A program made the position numbers and the translations under genes. From Ilumatobacteraceae bacterium (lineage in GTDB: Bacteria > Actinomycetota > Acidimicrobiia > Acidimicrobiales > Ilumatobacteraceae): a stretch of DNA of 5,495 bases. The notes below the pieces were generated by a model that was not told the DNA's origin, made no database searches, and was given only the letters and a program-made list of their open reading frames with translations. Of this stretch, positions 1 to 5,495 are shown piece after piece. Location of the stretch: assembly GCA_025456105.1 (NCBI GenBank), contig JALOLG010000309.1, positions 1-5,495 on the forward strand, in the 5' to 3' direction. The number at the start of each line of letters is the position of its first letter. Positions within the stretch are counted from its first letter, which is position 1.

Positions 1-977
1 TCGAAGGCGACATCTGGTACCCCGACACCACCTGTGCGGGCGGAGCGGGCGACATCAAGTTCGAGCGCTCGATCACGCCCGTCGACACCGATCTTCGCTT
101 CGATCCGACGACGCGCGGCGTGTACTGCCTCAACCGGACGTGGGTCGAGCTCTTCGGTGCCGGGCCGACGCCCGGCGCAGTGCCCGGTGGCGCCGTGAAC
201 GTGAACCCCGCCCCTGACGCAAACGGCTGCAAGATCTTCTCGCCCGGCATCTACACGAGCCCGCCGGTGCTGGGCAACAACAACTACTTCCAGTCGGGCA
301 ACTACGAGTTCCGGAACATCGGCCTCCTCGAGGTCAAGGGGCAGGCGGTCCACATGGGCAACGACCCGTCCCTCGGAAACAACTACCCGGTCACCGAGAA
401 CACGCCGTGTGACTTCGCCCGGCAGAACGACCCCAACGTCGACAACACCACCGCCGATGGCGACCCGGTCGATCCGGCCACGTTCGGTGTCACCCTCTAC
501 ACGAGCGGGAACACCCAGATCGAGACCGAGGCGAACGGCAGCTTCGAGATCTCGCGGCGCCAGCAGCAGTTCGTGCGGCCCAATGGCACGCCGGCAGTCT
601 CGCTCGTCGCCATGCACGTGCTCAACTCCACCCTCGGTCCGAACACACCGATCCTGCTCGCCGACAACGGCAACAAGAAGCAGGTCGCACTCAACGGTCT
701 CCTGTGGGCGCCCTACTCGTACGTCTACTTCGACACGGTTCCGTCGGAGAAGGCCGCCGTCCTACGAGGTGGAGCAGTGGTCGGACGATTCGAGGGCGGC
801 GTGACGGCATCGGCGTCCGGCTTCGTGATCGAGGTGCCCTCGGCGTCGTCCAGCACCAAGCTGCTGCTGACGGCGACGGCCACCGACAACCGCGGTGACA
901 CGTCCGTGCGGGTCGTCGCCGACTATCGCCCCACATCGGGTGCTACCGCTGTCAACTCCTGGCGCGTCGTCAGCTGA
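1..977 (+). CDS. Putative secreted/pilus-associated surface protein (PilX-like), C-terminal part, 5' truncated
   Basis: The frame is open from base 3 to the TGA at 975-977, so the gene starts before the window; the GTG at 120 is only an internal valine. About 324 residues are visible. They are rich in Asn, Gly, Thr and Ser, with a few Cys (TTCAGG, VYCLN, NGCKIF, TPCDF) and no hydrophobic membrane segment, as expected for the exported part of a surface protein. Segments such as CKIFSPGIYTS, YFQSGNYEFRNIGLLEVKG and, nearer the end, LNGLLWAPYSYVYF followed by LRGGAVVGRFEGGVTASASG resemble the beta-rich C-terminal part of actinobacterial PilX-like/type IV pilus accessory proteins, where an 'NG-x-x-(Y/W)AP' strand precedes a 'G-A-(I/V)-V-G' strand. 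The protein ends in SWRVVS. The prepilin N-terminus that would settle this lies outside the window. Base composition is visibly less GC-extreme than in the downstream genes. The coding call is firm; the pilus link is inference from memory of family appearance. Confidence 0.75.
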   Translation, partial: EGDIWYPDTTCAGGAGDIKFERSITPVDTDLRFDPTTRGVYCLNRTWVELFGAGPTPGAVPGGAVNVNPAPDANGCKIFSPGIYTSPPVLGNNNYFQSGNYEFRNIGLLEVKGQAVHMGNDPSLGNNYPVTENTPCDFARQNDPNVDNTTADGDPVDPATFGVTLYTSGNTQIETEANGSFEISRRQQQFVRPNGTPAVSLVAMHVLNSTLGPNTPILLADNGNKKQVALNGLLWAPYSYVYFDTVPSEKAAVLRGGAVVGRFEGGVTASASGFVIEVPSASSSTKLLLTATATDNRGDTSVRVVADYRPTSGATAVNSWRVVS

Positions 978-1008
978 GCCCTGACCTGGCGGAGTACGGT
1001 CGAGCCGC

Positions 1009-2343
1009 GTGAGCGGCGTCCGGCTCCCGTTCGATCCAGCCCTCGAGATCCCGGCGCTGACGCGCGTCGACCTCGACGTGCCCGACCACCCGGCGGTCGT
1101 CCATCCCGAGAAGGTCGCCCGAGCGGCGGTCGCCTCGCTGCCGCCGGTCACACCCGGCACCACGGTCGCCGTGGGCGCCGGCTCACGGGGGCTCACCAAC
1201 CGGGTCGAGCTGCTCCGCGGCGCGATCGCCGGGCTGCGCGACCTCGGGGCCGAGCCGTTCGTCGTGCCGGCCATGGGATCGCACGGCGGCGCCACCGCCG
1301 ACGGGCAACGGGCCATGCTCGCCTCGCTCGGCATCACCGAGGAGTCGGTCGGCGCCGAGATCCGGGCGTCGATGGTCACCGAGGTCGTCGCCCGCACCGC
1401 CTCGGGCATGCCGCTGTACCTCGACGAGCACGCCGCCGCAGCCGACCGCATCTTCCCGGTCAACCGCACCAAGCCGCACACCTGCTTCAAGGGGCCGATC
1501 GAGTCGGGCCTCACGAAGATGGCCGTCGTCGGCTTCGGCAAGCAGCCGGGCGCGGCGCAGATCCACTCGTGCGGTCCGGTCGAGATGCGCGACCGGCTCC
1601 TCGACGGCATCGCCGCGCTGAAGGCCACCGGGCGGGTCCTCGGCGGCCTCGCCTCGATCGAGTCGGCCACCGGCGACGTCATCCGGGTCGAAGCCCTCAT
1701 CGGCGACGAGATCGGAGCCGAGCGCGAGATCGAGCTCAACGACCTCGCCCGCGAGGTCATCCCGACGCTCCCGTACGACGACATCGACGTGCTGATCATC
1801 GAGCGGGGCGGCAAGGACATCTCGGGCACCACCATGGACCCGAACGTCACGGGCCGGTTCTGGGTGCCCGGGCTGCCCGACGCCGACCGGCCGAGGGTCG
1901 CCACGATCGTGCTGCTCGACCTCACCGACGTGAGCGGCGGCAACGCCCTCGGCATCGGGTTCGCCGACTTCATCCCCGAGTCGCTGGCCGCCAAGATCGA
2001 CTGGCAGAAGACCTACGTCAACTGCTTCACGGCCGGCCCAGCGGGCCTGCGGCGAGCCCGCATGCCGATGGTGCTGCCCGACGAGGAGTCGTGCACCAAG
2101 GCGGCGCTCAGCATGTGCGGCCGGGCGATCGACGAGCCCAAGCCGCACCAGCGGCGCTGCTCGCCGACCTCGTCGAGATCGTCGGGGCGGCGAACGTGCT
2201 CGTCGACGCCGACCTCCGGGCCACCTACGAGACCGACTGGACCGGCCGCTACCACGGCACGGCCGCCGCCGTGGTCCGCCCGGCCGACACCGCCGAGACC
2301 GCCGCCACCCTCGCAGCGTGCACCCGTCACGGCGCCACCGTGA
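1009..2343 (+). CDS. LarA-type nickel-dependent 2-hydroxyacid racemase/epimerase homologue (DUF2088), C-terminus disrupted
   Basis: Starts at GTG 1009, 31 bases after the previous stop; a GGAG at 991-994 is a weak, rather distant ribosome site. The family uses a nickel-pincer nucleotide cofactor bound through a lysine to racemise or epimerise 2-hydroxyacids in the cytoplasm. Visible family residues are Arg60 (GSRG), His92 (GSHGG), His157 (KPH), Lys170 (SGLTK) and His186 (QIHS). The Lys170-His186 spacing of 16 equals that of the cofactor lysine and nickel-ligand histidine (184 and 200) in Lactobacillus LarA; His92 and His157 would be the two acid/base histidines. Family-like sequence continues to about residue 379 (CGRAIDEPKP, near 2145). 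The last 65 residues are an Arg/Pro/Ser/Thr-rich run that overlaps the flavoenzyme's coding frame and looks like out-of-frame translation, so the normal C-terminus seems lost. The substrate cannot be read from sequence; lactate, malate or 2-hydroxyglutarate are possibilities. The cofactor-making genes larB, larC and larE are not in the window. Activity of the truncated form is uncertain. Confidence 0.85.
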   Translation: MSGVRLPFDPALEIPALTRVDLDVPDHPAVVHPEKVARAAVASLPPVTPGTTVAVGAGSRGLTNRVELLRGAIAGLRDLGAEPFVVPAMGSHGGATADGQRAMLASLGITEESVGAEIRASMVTEVVARTASGMPLYLDEHAAAADRIFPVNRTKPHTCFKGPIESGLTKMAVVGFGKQPGAAQIHSCGPVEMRDRLLDGIAALKATGRVLGGLASIESATGDVIRVEALIGDEIGAEREIELNDLAREVIPTLPYDDIDVLIIERGGKDISGTTMDPNVTGRFWVPGLPDADRPRVATIVLLDLTDVSGGNALGIGFADFIPESLAAKIDWQKTYVNCFTAGPAGLRRARMPMVLPDEESCTKAALSMCGRAIDEPKPHQRRCSPTSSRSSGRRTCSSTPTSGPPTRPTGPAATTARPPPWSARPTPPRPPPPSQRAPVTAPP

Positions 2344-3503
2344 TCACCCAGGGCGGCAACACCGGGCTCGTCGGCGGCGGCGTGCCCCGAGGCGAGCCCG
2401 CCGACGATCGGCCGGTCGTCGTCCTCTCCACCCGCCGGCTCGACACACTCGGCCCGGTCGACGTGGGTGCGATGCAGGTGACGGCCGGGGCCGGGGTCAC
2501 GCTCGCCCGCTGGCGCGACCACGCCCGCGCCGCGGGACTCGACGCGCCGCTCGACTTCGCGGCCCGCGACTCCGCCACGATCGGCGGGGCGATCGCCACC
2601 AACGCCGGCGGGTCGCGGGTGGTGCGGTTCGGCACGATGCGCCAGCAGGTCGCCGGGATCGAAGCGGTGACGGCGAGCGGCGACGTGATCGGCTCGCTCG
2701 CCGGGCTGCCCAAGGAGACGGTCGGCGTCCACCTGCCGTCGCTCCTCGCCGGGAGCGAGGGGACCCTCGCCGTCGTCACGACGGCCCGCCTGCGACTCGT
2801 GCCCTGGTACCGCTCCACCGTGACGGCCATGGTGGCCACGGTCGACCTCGAGTCCGCCGTCGCCCTGCTCGGTCGACTGCGCGGCCGGCTGACGTCGCTC
2901 GACGCCGTCGAGCTGATCCTCCCCGAAGCGCTCGATCTCGTGAGCCGTCACCTGGGTCGTACGCCACCGGTGCACGGTGGCACCGTCGTGGTGGTCGAGT
3001 GCGCGGACCACACCGACCCCACCGCCGACCTGACGGCGGCCCTCGGCGACGCGCCCGAGGTGCTCGACGCCGCCGTCGCCACCGACGGCCCCGGCCGGGA
3101 GCGGCTCGTCGAGCTGCGCGACCGGATCACCGAGTCGATCAACGCCGAGGGTGTGCCCTTCAAGCTCGACGTGGCCGTGCCGGTGGGGCGCCTGCCCGAG
3201 CTGCTCGACGTGGCGCGGTCGGCCGTGGCCCGCCAAGGCGGCCGGCTGATCCCGTTCGGTCACCTGGCCGAGGGGAACGTGCACCTCAACGTCCTCGAGC
3301 CCGGCGACACCGATTCGATCGCCGGCGACGTCCTCACCGCCGTCGCCGCGATGGGCGGCACGATCTCGGCCGAGCACGGCGTGGGCGTCGCCAAGACCCG
3401 CTGGCTGCACCTCGTGCGCTCACCCGCCGAGCTGGCGGCCATGCGCGCGATCCGCCACGCCCTCGACCCATCCGGCACGCTCAACCCCGGCGTCCTCCCG
3501 TGA
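2115..3503 (+). CDS. FAD-linked D-2-hydroxyacid dehydrogenase (D-2-hydroxyglutarate dehydrogenase/GlcD type)
   Basis: This flavoenzyme oxidises a D-2-hydroxyacid to the 2-oxoacid and passes electrons to a carrier. Numbering from GTG 2115, the FAD-binding domain (PCMH/FAD_binding_4) shows GGNTGLVGGG from residue 80 and IGGAIATNAGG around 155-166. The C-terminal oxidase domain shows Arg335, Thr339 and Lys350 (LRDRITES, then FKLDVAVP), spaced like the substrate-carboxylate residues Arg386/Thr390/Lys401 of human D-2-hydroxyglutarate dehydrogenase. His383 and His390 (GHLAEGNVHLN) and Glu420 (SAEHGVG) match its metal site. It ends in the family-typical LNPGVLP. About 462 residues is normal for bacterial members. 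The start is uncertain: the frame stays open far upstream inside larA, family similarity begins near 2150 (LLADLVEIVG), and in-frame choices are GTG 2115, CTG 2157 or GTG 2196, none with a good ribosome site. Adjacency to the racemase suggests one pathway. D-lactate, glycolate or D-2-hydroxyglutarate are all possible substrates; the GGNTGLVGG form and the Arg/Thr/Lys set lean towards 2-hydroxyglutarate-like acids. Confidence 0.88.
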   Translation: MRPGDRRAQAAPAALLADLVEIVGAANVLVDADLRATYETDWTGRYHGTAAAVVRPADTAETAATLAACTRHGATVITQGGNTGLVGGGVPRGEPADDRPVVVLSTRRLDTLGPVDVGAMQVTAGAGVTLARWRDHARAAGLDAPLDFAARDSATIGGAIATNAGGSRVVRFGTMRQQVAGIEAVTASGDVIGSLAGLPKETVGVHLPSLLAGSEGTLAVVTTARLRLVPWYRSTVTAMVATVDLESAVALLGRLRGRLTSLDAVELILPEALDLVSRHLGRTPPVHGGTVVVVECADHTDPTADLTAALGDAPEVLDAAVATDGPGRERLVELRDRITESINAEGVPFKLDVAVPVGRLPELLDVARSAVARQGGRLIPFGHLAEGNVHLNVLEPGDTDSIAGDVLTAVAAMGGTISAEHGVGVAKTRWLHLVRSPAELAAMRAIRHALDPSGTLNPGVLP

Positions 3504-3548
3504 TCTCGGTGACATCCGTTGCGGATTCCGCAATGGATGTCACCGAGA
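3504..3548. terminator. 45-bp near-perfect palindrome between convergent genes; probable bidirectional terminator or REP-like element
   Basis: Arms at 3504-3524 and 3528-3548 (21 bases each) are reverse complements except for one position, which becomes a G·U pair in plus-strand RNA (g3518 against t3534); the loop is ATT at 3525-3527. The stem begins on the base right after the TGA of the flavoenzyme gene and lies 25 bases beyond the pyrE stop. The position fits a terminator shared by both converging operons. No T-run follows on either strand, as is common for actinobacterial terminators, but the unusual length and near-perfect symmetry also fit a dispersed palindromic repeat. Copy number cannot be judged from one window. 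Confidence 0.75.
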
Positions 3549-3573
3549 ACGTGATGGAGGGCGAGCACCCGCG

Positions 3574-4179
3574 TCAGGCGCCGGGGGCGAAGCCGAGATC
3601 CGCGGCGGTGAGCAGCGGGCGGTAGGGCACGCCCGCCGCTGCGCACAGGTCGGCGCACGTGTCGCCGCGGTCGACGATCACGGTCGCGAGCACCACCTCG
3701 GCACCGAACTCGCGCACCACCTCGACCGCCTCCAGCAGCGAGGTGCCCCGCGTGGTGGTGTCCTCGGTGACGATCACCCGGTCGCCCACCCGCAGGGCTC
3801 CGGCGAGTCGGCCCGTGACCCCGTGGTCCTTGGCCTCCTTGCGCACGCTGAAGCTGCGCAGCCGCACGCCGCGGGTGGCCGCGACGGCCGCGACGCCGAA
3901 CGCCACCGGGTCGGCACCCATCGTGAGGCCACCGATCGAGTCAGCGCCTCCCGGCACCACCTCCGCGACCAGCTCCAGCAGCGCGTCGGCCACCAGCACG
4001 ATCCCGTCGGGGTCGCACGCCGTCTGCTTGGTGTCGAGGAACCACGACGAGCGCGCCCCCGACTTGAGCACGAAATCGCCGCGCTTCACCGAGTGGGCGA
4101 GCACGTGGGCGCGCAAGGCATCGAGCGCGGGAGGAAGCGGGGGGTGGGTGGGAGGAACGGGCGGGAGATCGTCGGTCAT
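3574..4179 (-). CDS. pyrE: Orotate phosphoribosyltransferase
   Basis: PyrE joins orotate to PRPP to make orotidine 5'-monophosphate in de novo pyrimidine synthesis, in the cytoplasm. The protein is 201 residues, a normal length. Family motifs in order are LKSGARSSWFLDTKQT (38-53, the orotate/substrate region), GGLTMGADPVAFGVA (83-97), the catalytic-loop segment VRKEAKDHG (112-120, with Arg113, Lys114, Lys117, His119) and the PRPP-binding loop VTEDTTTRGTS (137-147). In that loop Arg144 stands where many family members have Thr or Gly. The N-terminus (2-17) is a Pro-rich tail (LPPVPPTHPPLPP) ahead of the first helix. ATG 4179 is chosen because it overlaps the upstream stop as ATGA; there is no clear ribosome site, so translation is probably coupled to the arylsulfotransferase-family gene. 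The frame remains open upstream of this ATG, but that stretch is antisense-free shadow of the neighbouring gene on the same strand and has no family sequence. The gene converges on the palindrome at 3504-3548. Confidence 0.95.
   Translation of the reverse strand: MTDDLPPVPPTHPPLPPALDALRAHVLAHSVKRGDFVLKSGARSSWFLDTKQTACDPDGIVLVADALLELVAEVVPGGADSIGGLTMGADPVAFGVAAVAATRGVRLRSFSVRKEAKDHGVTGRLAGALRVGDRVIVTEDTTTRGTSLLEAVEVVREFGAEVVLATVIVDRGDTCADLCAAAGVPYRPLLTAADLGFAPGA
4176..4179 (-). promoter_or_regulatory. ATGA stop-start overlap coupling the arylsulfotransferase-family gene to pyrE
   Basis: On the minus strand the pyrE start ATG (4179-4177) and the upstream TGA stop (4178-4176) share bases as ATGA. 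No convincing Shine-Dalgarno sequence is seen just before it, so ribosomes finishing the upstream gene probably restart on pyrE. The overlap implies that both genes are on one transcript. Confidence 0.8.
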
Positions 4180-5495
4180 CGACCGGCAGTCTGGCGCAGC
4201 TGGTCGACGTCGAACGCTGCCGCCGGCTCCCACGCCGCGCGGTAGCTCGTGGTGGTCCCCGACATCAGCACCGTGAACCGCACCTCGCCGTTCGGGCCGA
4301 TGTCGCTCAGGATCTGCCCCGACCCGTTCGCACCCCACCCGAGCACCGTGCCGCCGTCGTCGGTGAGGCGGGCGCTGCCGAGGGCTCCCGAGTTGCGCCC
4401 ACTCGGGTCGGCCACCTGGCGCACGAACGTCGCAGTGCGTGCCGTCTCGTCGATCCGGTACTGCACGAAGCGAGCCGCGCCGGTCGGCGCGCTGATCGAC
4501 GGGATGCCGGTGAAGACCGTCCGGTTGTCGAACACCGTGACGTCGCCGTTGGCCAGCACCTCGGGATCGTGCTGGCGGAACGTGCCGCCGCCCGGGTCGC
4601 CCACCAGCTGCAGCGAGACACCCGGTCGAGCGGTCCCGCCCAGCTTCCACCGGATCGTCCCCCGCGCCGCGTCGGTCCAATCGATCGCGTAGAGGGCATC
4701 GGCGTGGCGAGCCGACAGCACCACGGTGTCGCCGCGCACGCTGAACCCGTTCGGGTGGACGGCGCTCAGCAGGTACTCGGTGACCCCGCCCACCTGGCGC
4801 ACGAAGCACAGCGGCACCGTGGTCTCGCTGAGCGAGATGGTGGTCGCATCGGGCACCGCTTGCGGCCGCGCGCTCCACATCCGGCCGGTCGAGGTGCCGT
4901 CGGGGAGCAGCTCCTCGATCAGCGCGCCCGCCACGTAGGTGGCGCTCACCTGCTGCCCGGTCGGGGTCACGCACGGGCGCGGCTCGGTGGGGGTCTCGAG
5001 CGGCATCGACATCACGAGGACGTTGCCGTTGGCCAGCTCGTGGGCGTCGTGGTGGTTCGTGGCGTCGGGCGGTGACACCCGGTACGTCCGCACGAGCGTG
5101 CCGTCGAGGGTGCGCCGGTCGTAGCCGTTGGCCGGGTTGGTGCCGAACGCGAACCCCTCGGCCTCGAACCACCACAGGTCGCCGTTCGCCAGGCGCTCGA
5201 GGTTGCGCGGCTGGCGGCCCGGCGCACCCAGGCGGTACCACACGGGCACGCCGTCGCGGTTCAGGATCATCAGGTAGCTGTCGGCGGCCGGGTCGCCGTT
5301 GGTGGCGACGAGGTACCAGCCGTCGCCGTGCCCGCCCACCCCGTCGACCGAGTACCGCGGGAACCGCGGGGGGACGCACCGGATCCAGTGCTCCTCGTCG
5401 ACACCGGGACCCGTGAGCGTCACCACCAGGGCCGCGTGTGCCGGCTGGGTGGTCGACACGCTCTCCCGAGGAGTCCCCGACACGTCGAGCGGCGT
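4176..5495 (-). CDS. Arylsulfotransferase (ASST)-family beta-propeller protein, 5' truncated
   Basis: The frame is open to the window edge, so the N-terminus and any signal peptide are not visible; a GTG at 5483 would give 435 residues but the frame continues upstream of it (TPLDV), so it is probably internal. ASST enzymes move sulfate from one phenolic compound to another without PAPS, usually outside the cytoplasm. Numbering from that GTG, propeller-blade repeats of the form 'L-x-NG-(D/N)-x-x-x-x' recur (NLERLANGDLWWFE, HELANGNVLVMSM, VLANGDVTVFDN). Likely active-site histidines sit in NHHDAHEL (144, 145, 148), SARHADALYAID (260) and RQHDPEVL (305), with the family-like IRWKLGG at 277-283 and SYRAAW near 413. 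These match the Arylsulfotrans_2-type pattern. Many actinobacterial members have no tested activity and several are simply propeller proteins, so sulfotransfer is unproven. It overlaps pyrE by four bases, an odd partner. Confidence 0.82.
   Translation of the reverse strand, partial: TPLDVSGTPRESVSTTQPAHAALVVTLTGPGVDEEHWIRCVPPRFPRYSVDGVGGHGDGWYLVATNGDPAADSYLMILNRDGVPVWYRLGAPGRQPRNLERLANGDLWWFEAEGFAFGTNPANGYDRRTLDGTLVRTYRVSPPDATNHHDAHELANGNVLVMSMPLETPTEPRPCVTPTGQQVSATYVAGALIEELLPDGTSTGRMWSARPQAVPDATTISLSETTVPLCFVRQVGGVTEYLLSAVHPNGFSVRGDTVVLSARHADALYAIDWTDAARGTIRWKLGGTARPGVSLQLVGDPGGGTFRQHDPEVLANGDVTVFDNRTVFTGIPSISAPTGAARFVQYRIDETARTATFVRQVADPSGRNSGALGSARLTDDGGTVLGWGANGSGQILSDIGPNGEVRFTVLMSGTTTSYRAAWEPAAAFDVDQLRQTAGR

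Noticed and set aside
978..1008. Terminator or promoter between the surface protein gene and the LarA homologue
   Set aside because: Only 31 bases, with at most a weak six-base inverted match reaching into the next gene and no recognisable -10/-35 pair.
762..1994. Long minus-strand open frame (410 codons) across the LarA homologue
   Set aside because: Ser/Arg/Pro-rich composition with no family motif, opposite a gene with clear catalytic residues; it is a normal by-product of high-GC codon usage.
1569..2114. Upstream extension of the flavoenzyme reading frame to an ATG at 1569
   Set aside because: The extension is Arg/Pro/His-rich and overlaps the conserved core of the LarA homologue in another frame; real flavoenzyme similarity begins only near 2150.
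2115..2343. Programmed ribosomal frameshift joining the LarA homologue to the flavoenzyme
   Set aside because: I see no slippery heptamer or strong downstream structure near 2140-2157, and the missing LarA C-terminus is better explained by a deletion or an indel.
2013..3410. Long minus-strand open frame (465 codons) antisense to the flavoenzyme
   Set aside because: Gly/Arg/His/Asp-rich low-complexity translation without recognisable domains; the plus-strand gene keeps FAD, substrate and metal motifs over the same DNA.
2318..3625. Plus-strand frame of 435 codons overlapping the flavoenzyme and the palindrome
   Set aside because: Almost entirely Arg/Pro/His/Asp low-complexity sequence; it is a frame shadow.
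4180..5379. Upstream extension of the pyrE frame giving a 601-residue protein
   Set aside because: The extra 400 residues are Arg/Pro-rich and out of frame with the clearly conserved arylsulfotransferase-family protein; the ATG at 4179 gives a normal PyrE length.

Overview
The window is very GC-rich and gene-dense. Its genes have G/C-ending codons, GTG starts and short spacers, which suggests a high-GC actinobacterium. An Acidimicrobiia-like relative is my guess from the style of the proteins; no marker gene here proves it. There are five protein genes and no RNA gene, CRISPR array, insertion sequence or integrase that I can recognise. Three genes run on the plus strand (1-3503) and two on the minus strand (3574-5495), and the two groups converge on a 45-bp near-perfect palindrome at 3504-3548.

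Plus strand. The window opens inside the C-terminal part of a surface or pilus-associated protein (PilX-like by its look), which stops at 977. After 31 bases comes a LarA-type nickel-dependent 2-hydroxyacid racemase/epimerase homologue (from 1009) with recognisable catalytic and cofactor-binding residues. Running straight out of it, in another reading frame, is an FAD-linked D-2-hydroxyacid dehydrogenase of the D-2-hydroxyglutarate dehydrogenase/GlcD type, ending at 3503. The two would make a sensible pathway: the racemase interconverts L- and D-2-hydroxyacid, and the flavoenzyme oxidises the D form to the 2-oxoacid.

The junction of these two genes is abnormal. Family-like LarA sequence stops near 2145, the flavoenzyme's family-like sequence starts near 2150, and the LarA frame then runs on for 65 codons of Arg/Pro/Ser/Thr-rich nonsense to 2343. 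The usual LarA C-terminus and a normal intergenic start region are both missing. This could be a deletion, a frameshifted gene fusion, or a sequencing or assembly error.

Minus strand. A beta-propeller arylsulfotransferase-family protein (ASST, 5' end beyond the window) is followed by pyrE (orotate phosphoribosyltransferase). Its stop overlaps the pyrE start as ATGA, so the two genes are probably cotranscribed and translationally coupled, although no shared pathway is obvious. I found no complete novel defence or mobile system. The best leads are the LarA/flavoenzyme junction and the palindrome.
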